64,000 bases of DNA from Theristus sp. LFF4_11. Its lineage: Eukaryota > Nematoda > Chromadorea > Monhysterida > Xyalidae. Position numbers and translations under genes: made by a program. The notes under the pieces were generated by a model. The model worked only from the letters and a program-made list of their open reading frames with translations. It searched no databases and was not told where the DNA came from. The stretch covers positions 1 to 64,000 of the forward strand of contig JASANC010001390.1 in assembly GCA_030248135.1 (NCBI GenBank), given 5' to 3'. Positions 1 to 10,905 of the stretch are shown piece by piece (positions within the stretch are counted from its first letter, which is position 1; every line of letters starts with the position of its first letter).

Positions 1-297
1 AGAGGTCAGTTCTGTGGGACACAAAATTTGCGGGAAAAATGTGGTGGGGTCGACGTCGCGCAGCAACCTGACCCGGGACAGGCTAGAATTGTGTGGCGTG
101 CACACTTGATTGTAAAGTATAGCTCAATCACCGATAGCGTCCTTCAACAACACAACAGCACACACACAGGGCGTAAGCACCCGTAACAAGAAAGGCTGAC
201 TAAAACACTGAAAATGGATCACAAATCAATATGTAACAATAAAAATAGAAACTCTCAAGAACATGAGAACAAAAGCCACCAGAAATTATCGCTTCAG
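1..297. other. 3' flank of the OCIA-domain gene, no gene seen
   Basis: This stretch lies downstream of the minus-strand stop codon at 298-300. I see no convincing coding exon, RNA gene or repeat in it. It may hold the 3' UTR of the OCIA-domain gene, but no minus-strand AATAAA signal was found here. Confidence 0.4.
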
Positions 298-1901
298 TTA
301 AAGACTCTCCAACGATCCCTGAGCCGTCGTCGTCGTCGCATAGCGGCGTTTGTTCGCCGCTCGAAGCGCGTCATACCCACTGAGTCCGGAGTCCGAATTC
401 CCGGTCACTTGTCCACCTTCAGTCGGCCTAGTGTCGCCGGTTGCGAACTGTCCCGCCAATTTTTGTGAGTAGGCTGATTGGCGTTGTTTCGCTCGCGCTT
501 GCTGCTGGTAGTAGCCGAGTGGCGATTGTGCGGACGAACGAGCGTCCTGAAGAAAGAAAAAACGGAACATTTATTTAAACCGGAAAATTCCCGGTAATTC
601 TTTTTTCCAAAAAATTTCCGTAGAATTTTCGGAAATTTTTCACGTGCCATCTCAAGCTCGGCCTGGACCACCACCGCTGATTCCGCAAACTCCATTCTGA
701 TTTTGGTCTGTCTTAGTTTCGGTGTCTTCGGACTTTCTGCAAACCAAAACCGATCCAAAAACAACGTAACACGAAAGCCACACAACCGAACGCACGTCGG
801 TGTCCTGATCGAACGGTGCCACTGACATCGTCCGCTGTTGTTGTCCATAGTTCCGTTCTTCGTGTTTCAGTTTCTCCGCAAAACACGAATAGAACGACGT
901 GATGCAGCCGATGAAATAGCCGGACAGCAGACCGCCGAGCACGACGGGCACGCGACCGCGAAACACGTCCGGGCGCAGGGCGCTCAGCGCGAACGCGCCC
1001 GACGCTCCGCCTAGTGCACCCGCCAGGCCGCCTTGTGATCTGTGATGGCGGTTTTTCGACTTTTTTCAATTGTTTTTCTTCGTTTTTGGCCACAACTATT
1101 GACCCAACTTTTCTTTCAAACGATACTTACTTTCATAAACTGACCATTTTCATACCATATAAACTTTCATACACCTATTCGCAGCGGCGACGAGTGGCGA
1201 CAATGCATCACAACAACCAGCAACATCAACCAAACCACAAGAGAATAAATGTTCGTTATAATGTTCCATCGGAGGGGCTCGGGTAATCTCACCGAGCAAT
1301 CGGGCGACATGTCTGCATGACTTCTTTCAATCGTCGTTGCTGCTCCGGCGACATCGCCTCATAATCGTGCCGTTCGTGTTGTCCTCCAAATCGACTGAAC
1401 GGCGCCGCGCTGATTTGCGGATCGCCGCCGCTGCTTCTGTCGATCGTCAGCTCTGGAGTCTCGAATTCATCTTGACAAAAAAGCAAAAACTACCGTTTTT
1501 AGAAAAAAACACGATTTTATTATCACGTCACCACGGTCCATCGGCCATTTTGGCATAATGTCAAAGTCAAGACTCTCCGGATGGAACTCTCAGATAACAC
1601 AGTTGACATCAATGAATGACTTGACCACACACCCGACCCGACTGCAAAGAAACAAACAAAAAATTTAACTTGCTCCATCCCATCCCCATGGTCCAGTCCA
1701 TCCATACGCAGGGACTCGGGCTCGGCACTCACTCTCACCTGATGATCGCTGCTGCAGCTGCTGACTTTCAAAATCATTTTGAAGAAATGCGCCATGGTCA
1801 ACTCTGCTGCCACCACCGCTGCCGCCACTGGCTGCTGCATCCGATCCAGCAGCAAACGGCGAGCCCCACGGATCATTGATCTCGAAGACCCTTTCTGGCA
1901 T
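298..1901 (-). CDS. OCIA domain-containing protein (OCIAD1/asrij-like), 4 exons
   Basis: Exons on the minus strand are 1901-1739, 1470-1293, 1039-796 and 546-298. Phases are 1, 2 and 0, all junctions are GT-AG, and the product is 277 aa. The centre reads MSPEQQRRLKEVMQTCRP, then a glycine/alanine-rich hydrophobic segment (GGLAGALGGASGAFAL), a second one (VVLGGLLSGYFIGCITSFYS) and CFAEKLKHEE. This matches the OCIA domain layout: an acidic or polar helix with a Cys, two membrane-associated helices, and a C-x-EKL end. An SPLG motif follows early in the last exon, as in OCIAD1. OCIA proteins sit on mitochondrial and endosomal membranes and influence respiratory complex assembly and JAK/STAT signalling in flies. 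That role is inferred from the family only. The N-terminal ~60 residues are Ser/Gly-rich and not conserved. The ATG at 1901 is the first in frame in exon 1. The end of exon 3 (GAC followed by GTGCGT) is the least certain junction. Confidence 0.72.
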
Positions 1902-1984
1902 CACGTTCGTCGCGCTCGCGCCGCGCCCGCGCGTGCTTTTATTATTATTATTATTTATTCATTCTAATTTAATTGACCAGTACC

Positions 1985-2095
1985 AAGGGTGTCGCGTGAC
2001 CCCCCCACCCCCCCCACGCGGAGGTCTCGGGTGCTCTGGGGGGGTGTACCCCCCCCACCCCCCCTCGTCTTCGGTACTACCCCCTGGCGCTTCTT
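1985..2095. repeat. G/C-tract repeat fragment
   Basis: Runs of C and G flank the core CGGAGGTCTCGGGTGCTCTG and end near the word CTTCGGTACT. The same core recurs near 4190-4220, 4810-4840, 61290-61310 and 62360-62390, so this is a short fragment of the G/C-tract family described for 3217-4870. Confidence 0.7.
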
Positions 2096-2476
2096 TTTAA
2101 AAACGCACGCGCACGTGGCATCGGCATGCTCATATGCTTATGATCCACTAGCGCGCGTGCACACGCTCCGGCCCCAACAAAAACTTGTTCAAAACGCAAT
2201 TGTTCTGACATCTACCTTCTTGAAAAGGCTTGGCTTAGGTTAGGATTAGATTAGGAATAGGTTTGGCTTAGGATTAGGCTTTAGGATTAAGATTTGAATC
2301 AAGTCCGTTTTAGCAATGTCCGACAACGCGCGTGTTTTACCTGAAGCGGATTTTAGAAAAGAAGGGCAGCTCCCCCACCCCACCTTCCCCCCGCCGTCTC
2401 CTCCTCGACCCCTGTTTGGCCCTGGCGCTTCTTTTTTAAAACGCACGCGCACGCGGCATCGGCATCATTTGGTACT
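2096..2476. repeat. Helitron-derived repeat fragment and low-complexity DNA
   Basis: The stretch at 2220-2290 carries the words AAAAGGCTTGGCTTAGGTTAG, which are repeated many times inside the Helitrons at 5816-8346 and 30787-33494. The CTGGCGCTTCTTTTT-ACGCACGCGCACG block occurs twice here (2085-2115 and 2424-2450). No gene is seen. Confidence 0.5.
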
Positions 2477-3216
2477 AGGGTTGTTAAACAAAAATGAAAA
2501 TTTTTTTTTTTAAAAAAAAAAGTAATTAAAAAAAAAACAAAAATGCCGATTTTTTTTTTTAAAAAAAAAAATTCGAAAAATTTTCCTCTAATATGCTCTG
2601 AAAACCTCAATTTTGGCACAATTTTTCGAAAGTTCAACAAAAATTTTCTTTGATTATACCTCGTAAAACCTTTAGCAGTCGATTTTGGACCGTTTTACCG
2701 ACTGATTTTACGCTTCGACAACATCTGCGATGAAGTTTTTGAGCGTCCCAAAGCTTGGCCTACCATTTCCGATGCAGATAAGGTGACGATTCGCCTCGCA
2801 GAGCGTCCGATTGTGCTCGCTGCTCCGTTTGCAAGCGCTACGTTGTCTGGTTGCTGCTTCGTGACGTGTCGTCGCGACACCATCAGAAGAATTGATCGAA
2901 TTTCAAGGCGGTATGTTTGTCTTCACTTTAGCATTAGTTTAGCTGGGGACAATTAGTGACGTTTTAGAGGTCAAAACACAAGAAGAGGCATGGTGACGGT
3001 TTGGAAAAGGGGTAATTGAGGTCACCAAAACAAAATCTGCAAAGTTCCGTCATATGGGAGTCATTCGGGAGGCGCTTGCATATCATATGTGGTTCTTCGG
3101 ACTCCCTGATTGATTTAGCACAACTTTGATTTTTGAAATTTTTTTTTTTAAAAAAAAAATTTTTTTTTTAAAAAAAAAAACAAAAATGACGATTTTTGTT
3201 TTTTTTAACAACCCTA
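2477..3216. mobile_element. Non-autonomous DNA transposon with TIR TAGGGTTGTTAAA, hAT-like
   Basis: The left end TAGGGTTGTTAAACAAAAAT is matched by TTTTTTTTAACAACCCTA at 3199-3216. A-tracts and T-tracts follow each end. The interior shares long blocks with 18608-19358, 61016-61200 and 62937-63445, so this is a multi-copy family. The related copy at 18608-19358 has an 8-bp target duplication, which suggests hAT. No clean duplication is visible around this copy. There is no transposase reading frame. Confidence 0.6.
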
Positions 3217-4870
3217 CACCCACCCCCCAAAACCTGACACTGGACCATCCACACCCCCCCCTCGAAATTTGCTAGACACCCCCCCCCCACCCCCCCCTAG
3301 ATGGACCTAAGTAACAGTGACACTCCCCAAAAATTTTTTCCGACCACCCAAAAATCATGAATTTTTGCTCAAAAATCATGATTTTTTGTCTTTAAAGTCC
3401 ATAATATAAGCTAAATATATAATAACTTGACATTCTTCATTGTAATTTCAAAAATTTTGCAGCAAAATTTAGCGTTTTTCCTTCAAAATTTAAGCGAAAA
3501 AATCTCATGGGTGGGGGGGGGGGTGTGCACCCCCCCCCAGAAAATTTTCTACAATAGTGCACGCCCCCCCATGGCCCACGCCTGGGGGTGTGTCACTGTA
3601 CCATGACTGACACCCCCCCCCACTGAAAAATTTTCGGCACCCCCCCACGTGACGACACCCCCCCTCTCGAAAATTTGCTTTCGCCTTCGGTACTGGTGGG
3701 GAGCAGTACCGTGGGTCCAAAAAGATTTTCGAGGGGGGGGGGGGTATGGTGCCGTGGGGGGGGGTGCCGACCAAAAAGTGAGGGGGGGTCCAACCTATGG
3801 TAACGTGGGACCCCCCCCCCCATGGGGGTCTTAGGGGGGGTGCATTTTTTCAAAATTTTCTGTGGGGGGGGTCCACCCCCCACCCCCCCATGATATTTTT
3901 TCGCCTAAATTTTGAAGGAAAAACGCTAAATTTTGCTGCAAAATCTTTGAAATTACAATGAAGATGGTCAAGTTATCATATATTCGGCTTATATTATGGA
4001 CTTTATAGACAAAAAATCATGATTTTCGAAAAAAATTTTAGGGTGTGCAGAAAATTTTGGGGGGGGGTCTCCGCCAGACAAAATTTCATGGGGGGTGTGG
4101 GGGTGGGGGGGGGGGGGTGGGGCAAATGTTCGGGGGGGGGGTCCGTACCGACGACGAGGGGGGTGGGGGGGGTGGGGTACACCCCCCCCCAGAGCACCCG
4201 AGACCTCCGCGTGGGGGGGGTGGGGGGGGGTCACGCGACACCCACCCCCCCAAAACCTGACACTGGACCATCCACACCCCCCCCCCCCCTCGAAATTTGC
4301 TAGACACCCCCCCCCACCCCCCCTACCCTACATGGACCCAAGTAACAGTGAAACCCCCTAAAAATTTTCTCGGACCACCCAAAAATCATGAATTTTTGCT
4401 CAAAAATCATGACTTTTTGTCCTTAAAGTCCATAATATAAGCTAAAAATATGATAACTAGACATTCTTCATTGTAATTTCAAAGATTTTGCAGCAAAATT
4501 TAGCGTTTTTCCTTCAAAATTTAAGCGAAAAAATCTCATGGGTGGGGTGGGGGGTGTGCACCCCCCAGAAAATTTTCTACAATAGTGCACCCCCCCCATG
4601 GCCCACGCCTGGGGGGGTGTCACTGTACCATGACTGACACCCCCCCCATTGAAATATTTTCGGCACCCCCCCCCCCACGTGACTCCACCCCCCCCCCCCC
4701 CCTCGAAAATTTGCTTTCGCCTTCGGTACTGGGGGGAGTCCGATCCGATGGGGGGGGGGTTGCCCGGTTTTAGGGGGGTGGCACGGTGCCCCCCCCCCAC
4801 CCCCCCCCCACCCGACGGTCTCTAGTGCTCTGGGGGGTGTACCTCCCCCTACCCCCCCCGCCCACGGTAC
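3217..4870. repeat. G/C-tract foldback repeat array
   Basis: Homopolymer C and G runs alternate with AT-rich blocks. The block around 3360-3510 (AAAATCATGATTTTTTG, CATAATATAAGC, AGCAAAATTTAGCG) is found reverse-complemented around 3890-4030 and again in direct orientation at 4380-4540, giving long inverted repeats centred near 3710. CTTCGGTACTG marks the fold centre. Reading frames through it code only Pro/Gly/His runs and are not genes. The same family recurs at 59630-59945 and 61235-62450. Confidence 0.75.
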
Positions 4871-4944
4871 TGGTGGGGGGTGTATGTAGGGTTTAGGGGA
4901 AAAAATCCTAATTTTTTTTAAATTAAAAAAAAATTAAATTTTTT

Positions 4945-5312
4945 ACAAGTTAGGTTCGTTCGAAGCGTCTCGTCGAGCTGAGTTCAGCTAGACTATTTTC
5001 AGAACGATCCGGAAAACTATAAGAGCGAAAATCGTGTTTTATTGAAATTATGTCCATTTCATAGAGGGAAAGCTGCATTTTCAACAGTAAAACACTTGAA
5101 ATTGAACCGTTCTTAGTTGTTACTTTTTAGAAAATTACCAAAATTTGAATGTGTTCAAAAATTCCTGTTTGCTGTAGCTAAGTCGGCAACCCCTGTCGAC
5201 CCGGTCGCCCCCCCCCAAGACACTTACTTTCAGGTTCAACCAGCTATGCTATCTGCCACATGGCGAGAGCTCAAATCATCATCGTATCGAAAACACGTAC
5301 CATGATTTCGCG
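4945..5312. repeat. Dispersed repeat, copy 1 (direct copy at 27181-27590)
   Basis: From ACAAGTTAGGTTCGTTCGAA to the end of the block, the sequence is almost identical to 27181-27590, apart from short indels near 5090 and 5200. Both copies follow an AT-rich tract and a degenerate TAGGGTTTAGGGG or TAGGGTTAGGGGG word. No terminal repeats or coding capacity were recognised. Confidence 0.7.
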
Positions 5313-5815
5313 ATCACTTTGCGGGCAACGTTTCAATGAAAAATTCCAAGTTCAATGAAAAAAGACCTTTTTTGAAAAGGAAGACAATTGTTCAGTGACA
5401 AACACTAGTTGCATGCAATAATTGTGAGCACTATTTTTACATTCAAGTGGTGGTGTTCAGAGCGCGCATAATAGTGGAGGCTATATGGCTAAAGCGATAG
5501 TGAACACAAATAATAGTGAAGGCTATAGGGTCAAAGCAATAGTGGTAGCGAATCATGCGGATGCGCGAGCGAGCGTCAGCGAGCGGACAGCGCATCACGC
5601 ATAATATGAGCCGTTTTCCCCTCGCGCGCGTTTTTCAAACTTTCTCGCTGCCCTGCAGCGAGCATAGTATAAGCCACAAACTTGGTTCTGTGCACACGAA
5701 ACGAACACCCAAAGTTGTGCTTGGAGCCGCGAAAAAATTTCCATCGGACGATTTTTCATACGCTCTAGACACGAAAAACCTATTCTGAAAATCGTGTTAC
5801 TTCTTTCCCTTTGTA
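5313..5815. other. Intergenic, no gene seen
   Basis: It contains two degenerate copies of a GGCTATA..GTCAAAGC.ATAGT motif (5480-5550) that also occurs at 11998-12030. No coding exon could be supported. Confidence 0.3.
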
Positions 5816-6683
5816 CTAGCCAATTGACCCGAGCGTATGGGGCTTAATCAATGCCAAGCCTTTTTGGTGAAGTGGCATTGACTTAGAAAGAAAAAACAGT
5901 AACGTTTACTGAATAATAACCCTGAAGAAAATTTACCTTGTGCTGCCGTGAAGTCGCCTACAATACAATATTTTTGATGTATTTGAAAATAAATAAAAAT
6001 GCGAAGTTTATGATTTTGCTATTTTTACCCGTTTACCCTAACCGAAGGCAAGCCTTTTTGTAAGTGAAGTAAAATTGAATAAAAAATATAAAAACTAACG
6101 TTTTTTTCATTTACCCGTTTTAAAAAGCTAATGCTTTTTTTACCCGTTTACCAAAGCCAAGCCTTTTTTGTAAAGTAAAAATGCGAAGTTTATGATTTTG
6201 CTATTTTTCCCTGTTCACCCTAACCTAAGTCAAGCCTTTTTTGTATGTGAAGTAAGATTAAATAAAAAACATAAAAATTAACGTTTTTTTCAATTACCCG
6301 TTTTAAAAAGCTAATGCTTCTTTTACCCGTTTACCTAAGCCAAGCCTTTTTTTGCAAAGTAAAAATGCGAAGTTTATGATTTTGCTATTTTCACCCGTTC
6401 ACCCTAACCTAAGTCAAGCCTTTTTGTATGTGAAGTAAGATTGAATAAAAAAATATAAAAATTAACGTTTTTTTCATTAAAAACAACCCGTTTTAAAAAG
6501 CTAATGCTTCTTTTACCCGGTTACCCTAACATAAGCCAAGCCTTTTTTCTAAAATGAAAATGAATTGAAGAAACAAAAAAGTGACGTTTATAATTTCGTT
6601 TTGCAGTCATTGCTTCTTTTTACCCGTTTACCCCAACATGACCCTAACATTTGGCAAAGTGAAAATGAATGGTAAATACCATT

Positions 6684-7714
6684 CACAGGGAAAACAGAAA
6701 ATGAGACGTTTTGAAACGCTTGTTAACGTTTTGAAACGCTCGTTAATACACAATAGTTAATTGTTGTTACGAGCGTTTATCACCATAAATTTGCTAAAAA
6801 ATGTCATCTATTGATACGTTGAAGGGGAGGCAGTCCCAGATACACCGCACGTTATAGATGTTATCGAACCCAATAATGTTGAGTTATTGTGGATCACAAC
6901 CGTTAAAAATGAGCGTGTCTTCAGTTCAGTTCTGCTCTGGACTAGCGTTTAGTCAATCATAAACAATGTTAACCACGTGTGACGTCAGTTAAAATGCACC
7001 TTTTTATGAGCACACAACAAATAAGACGTTTCGCGCTATCATAAATAACGTTAACAACGTACAACGTCAGTTAAAATGTTCATTGTTATGCGCATACAAC
7101 AGTTGAGCCGTTTCGCGCAATCATAAATAACGTTAACAACGTACAACGTCAGTTAAAATGTTCCTTGTTATGCGCATACAACAGTTGAGACGTTTCGCGC
7201 AATCATAACCAACGTTAACACGTATAACATCAGTTAAATTATATCCTTTTATGGGCCAAACATGTGTGCAGGTAAAATCTTATTAAAATCTTATTGTAAA
7301 CGGGTAAAGCGGATTATTGTTAGAGGTGGCATTTCAGTTTTCAATAAACATGTAATCAGAGCGTTTCAACACGTAAAGCCATTTAAAACTTGGTTTCACG
7401 GCGTTGGGTAGTGAACATAAACATAAATATTGCTATATCGCGCGTATTTTGTGTTGTTATCAGTTATAACTGTGTTAGTCAGCGTTTAGCGTTTCATCAG
7501 TTGCATACGCCGGAGCCATTTTTGACTCCAATACCCAACTCCAATAACGTTGTGAGATGTTTATGATAATGCAATAACGTCTGTGGTAACGTTGTGAGAT
7601 GTTTATGATAATGCTATAACGCTGTTAATGTTTTCACACAAAGTATAGCCAGCGTTAACAGCGTTAACAACGTTAACGAGCGTTTCAAAACGTCTCATTT
7701 CTGTTTTCCCTGTG
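6684..7714. mobile_element. MITE with TIR CACAGGGAAAACAG and 3-bp TSD, CMC/CACTA-like
   Basis: CACAGGGAAAACAGAAA at 6684 is the inverted complement of TTCTGTTTTCCCTGTG ending at 7714, and the terminal repeats extend about 40 bp. The flanks are ATT on both sides (6681-6683 and 7715-7717). The Helitron copies near 31225 and 32640 have the uninterrupted sequence with a single ATT, so the boundaries are exact. A 3-bp duplication and CAC-type ends fit the CMC (CACTA/Mirage/Chapaev) group, but that assignment is inference. No transposase is encoded. Confidence 0.85.
6958..7255. repeat. Tandem repeat, ~82-bp period, inside the MITE
   Basis: Units beginning ATCATAAATAACGTTAACAA start near 6957, 7039, 7121 and 7203. 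Each carries GTCAGTTAAAATG and a GCATACAACAGTTGAG..GTTTCGCGC block. The last unit is partial. Many short AACGTTAAC palindromes lie here and in the flanking MITE sequence. Confidence 0.8.
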
Positions 7715-8369
7715 ATTTCGACCTAATTAAAAAACTAACTTTTTTCAGAGACGGTTTTGTTACATCTTTCGCAGCCGCTCGTCAAGTTTTGAGCAGCAAC
7801 AATTGCCAGTTGCCCATCGTGCGTTACGTTGAAATTATCGCGCATAAACCATGGAGTATCAATTTGAAAATGAAACATGGAGTATCAATTTCAATGAAAT
7901 TTACTTGTTTTGAATCCAAAGTGCAACTTGCAATGCCGATGTCGATGTGCGTTTTGCAACCCGATTTTTAAAACAAAAAAAGTTCAAACTTTTTTCAAAG
8001 ACGGTTTTGTTACATCTTTCCCAGTCGATCATCAAGTTTTGATCACACCGCTTTCATTTGCCTATGTGCCGAATGTCTCTGTTGACCAAAGAGTATCATG
8101 ATGACTCCAGCTATGAAGACGACTTGGAAAACAATAACTGGCATAATAAAAAATAGGAGGAAATGATGGTTCCCAGTCGATCATCAAGTTTTGTCGCCCG
8201 CTTTTTTGGTGGGGGTGGCAGGATTGCGGGAGGGGGGAACATGGCTAAAGGGAGGGGTTGTAAGTAGCAAAAAAGGGCGCCAATTCAAATTGCAAAAAAG
8301 TGCCACGCACAGACACACAGACACTTTGTAAATTTAATAATATAGATTTTTTTTCCTGGTATGTAATCA

Positions 8370-8875
8370 ACATGTGTGCGCCCTTTCAATTTTTACCTGC
8401 GACACTTTCACAGTCGAACAAAAAAGTTTCCTGGGGTAATTCCATCCGGAGATTATGAAAATTGGGTTAATTTTTTACCCAGACCCTGTTTTTGGGTAAA
8501 AATTGGGCATTTTTAAAAGTTCGCAGGGTTTTCACCTGGTTTTAGGTGTGCGCCCTTTCAATTTTTACCTGCGACACTTTCACAGTCGAACAAAAATGTT
8601 TCCTGGGGTAATTCCATCCGGAGATTTTGAAAATTGGGTTAATTTTTTACCCAGACCTTGTTTTGGGTAAAAAATTGGGCATTTTTAAAAGATTGCAGGG
8701 TTTTCACCTGGTTTTAAGTGTGCGCCCTTTAAATTTTTACCTGCGACACTTTCACAGTCCAACAAAAATGTTTCCTGGGGTAATTTCATCCGTAGATTGT
8801 GGAAATTTTTTTTTGCCAGGGCATTTTTTTGTCAAAATTGTGCATTTTTTACAGTTTGTAGCATTTTGACTGGGT
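8370..8875. repeat. Tandem repeat, ~174-bp period, 3 units
   Basis: Three units start at about 8372, 8547 and 8719 with GTGTGCGCCCTTT..ATTTTTACCTGC. Each contains CACTTTCACAGTC, TTTCCTGGGGTAATT and a GGGTAAAAA.TTGGGCATTTTT segment. The third unit is diverged at its end. No coding signal is present. Confidence 0.9.
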
Positions 8876-8942
8876 ATCAGCTTTTCACTCTTACAAATTT
8901 TGTCTGAGCTGCGGAAAATAATAGGAAAAAGGTCCAGTCCGT

Positions 8943-10880
8943 AGGAATTCAATGCGCTGATCACGGATTTTGGGTTAGTTTTCTTATGTGAGCAACTTTA
9001 GATGCTGAATCGTGACGATTTCGGGCGAATCGGCCGTGGAAATTGGCGAAATCGGTCTAGAAACGAAAAGCAAGAAAATGGTGTTTTCCAGGGTAATTCA
9101 ATGCGCTGATCACGGATTTTGGGTTAGTTTTCTTACGTGAGCAACTTTAGATGCTGAATCGTGACGATTTCGGGCGAATCGGCCGTGGAAATTGGCGAAA
9201 TCGGTCTAGAAACGAAAAACAAGAAAAGGGTGTTTTCCAGGGTAATTCAATGCGCTGATCACGGATTTTGGGTTAGTTTTCTTACGTGAGCAACTTTATA
9301 TGCTGAATCGTGACGATTTCGGGCGAATCGGCCGTGGAAATTGGCGAAATCGGTCTAGAAACGAAAAACAAGAAAATGGTGTTTTCCAGGGTAATTCAAT
9401 GCGCTGATCACGGATTTTGGGTTAGTTTTCTTACGTGAGCAACTTTAGATGCTGAATCGTGACGATTTCGGGCGAATCGGCCGTGGAAATTGGCGAAATC
9501 GGTCTAGAAACGAAAAAGAAGAAAAGGGTGTTTTCCAGGGTAATTCAATGCGCTGATCACGGATTTTGGGTTAGTTTTCTTACGTGAGCAACTTTAGATG
9601 CTGAATCGTGACGATTTCGGGCGAATCGGCCGTGTAAATTGGCGAAATCGCTCTAGAAACGAAAAACAAGAAAATTGTGTTTTCCAGGGTAATTCAATGC
9701 GCTGATCACGAATTTTGGGTTAGTTTTCTTACGTGAGCAACTTTAGCTGCTGAATCGGGACGATTTCGGGCGAATCGGGCGTGGAAATTGGCGAAATCGG
9801 TCTAGAAACGAAAAACAAGAAAAGGGTGTTTTCCAGGGTAATTCAATGCGCTGATCACGGATTTTGGGTTAGTTTTGTTACGCGAACAACTTTAGATGCT
9901 GAATCGTGACGATTTCGGGCGACTCGGCCGTGGAAATTGGCGACATCGGTCTAGAAACGAAAAACAAGAAAAAGGTGTTTTCCAGGGTAATTCCATGCGC
10001 TGATCACGGATTTTGGGTTAGTTTTCTTAATACGTGAGCAACTTTAGATGCTGAATCGTGACGATTTCGGGCGAATCGGCCGTGGAAATTGGCGAAAACG
10101 GTCCAGAAACGAAAAACAATAAAAGGTTGTATTTCAGGGTAATTCAATGCGCTGATCACGGATTTTGGGTTAGTTTTTTTTATGTGAGCAACTCTAGATA
10201 CTGAATCGTGACGATTTCGGGCGAATCGGCCGTGGAAATTGGCGAAATCGGTCCAGAAATGAAAAACAAGAAAACTGTGTTTTCAAGGGTAATTCAATGC
10301 GCTGATAACAGATTTTGGGTTAGTTTTTTTTATGTGAGCAACTCTAGATACTGAATCGTGACGATTTCGGGCGAATCGGCCGTGGAAATTGGCGAAATCG
10401 GTCCAGAAATGAAAAACAAAAAAACGGTGTTTTCCATGGTAATTCAATACGCTGATCACGGATTCTGGGTTAGTTTTCTTATGTGAGCAATTCTAGGTAC
10501 TGAATCGGTACGATTTCGGGCGAATCGGCCGTGGAAATTGGCGAAATCGGTCCAAAAATGAAAAACAAGAAAACTGTGTTTTCAAGGGTAATTCAATGCG
10601 CTGATAACAGATTTTGGGTTAGTTTTCTTACGTGAGCAACTTTAGATACCGAATCGTGACGATTTCGGGCGAATCGGCCGTGGAATTTAGTGAAACCGGT
10701 CCAGAAATGAAAAACAAGAAAACTGTGTTTTCCAGGTTATTCAATGCGCCGATCACGGCTTTTGGATCAGTTTTCTTATGTGAGCAATTCTAGGTACTGA
10801 ATCGTGACGATTTTGGGGAATTGGCCGTAGAAATAGCATGGGCGAAATTGGCCTAAAAAACGAAAAATGAAAAAACCTGA
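8943..10880. repeat. Satellite/minisatellite, 149-bp period, 13 units
   Basis: Units begin with AATTCAATGCGCTGATCACG and start near 8946, 9093, 9242, 9391, 9540, 9689, 9838, 9987, 10139, 10288, 10438, 10587 and 10736. Central units differ from each other at only a few positions. Units after about 10139 and the last ones carry more changes, as expected when homogenisation is strongest in the array interior. GATTTCGGGCGAATCGGCCG is the most constant part. Confidence 0.95.
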
Positions 10881-10905
10881 GTTGTCCGGGGTTTAGAAGA
10901 ATGTG

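Larger units (their letters stand above)
5816..8346 (-). mobile_element. Non-autonomous Helitron (HINE), interrupted by a MITE
   Basis: On the minus strand the element starts TCTATATTATTAAATTTACA, followed by a GTCTGTGTGTCTG stretch, and ends GGGTCAATTGGCTAG. It lies between A and T. TC at the 5' end, CTRR at the 3' end and insertion between A and T are the Helitron hallmarks. The body contains tandem words AAAGGCTTGGCTTAGG and AACGGGTAAA. It encodes no Rep/helicase. A 1031-bp MITE (6684-7714) has been inserted, which leaves about 1.5 kb of Helitron sequence, the same size as the copies at 30787-33494. Confidence 0.85.

Noticed and set aside
405..1093. Arg/Ser-rich frames overlapping the OCIA gene
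   Set aside because: They are other-frame shadows of exons 3 and 4. The OCIA frame alone gives conserved motifs and consistent splice phases.
3505..4361. Proline-, glycine- and histidine-rich reading frames
   Set aside because: They come from homopolymer C/G runs of the foldback repeat, appear on both strands and in several frames, and recur wherever the repeat recurs.
6958..7255. CRISPR-like array
   Set aside because: The units are contiguous ~82-bp tandem repeats without unique spacers, in animal nuclear DNA, inside a transposon.
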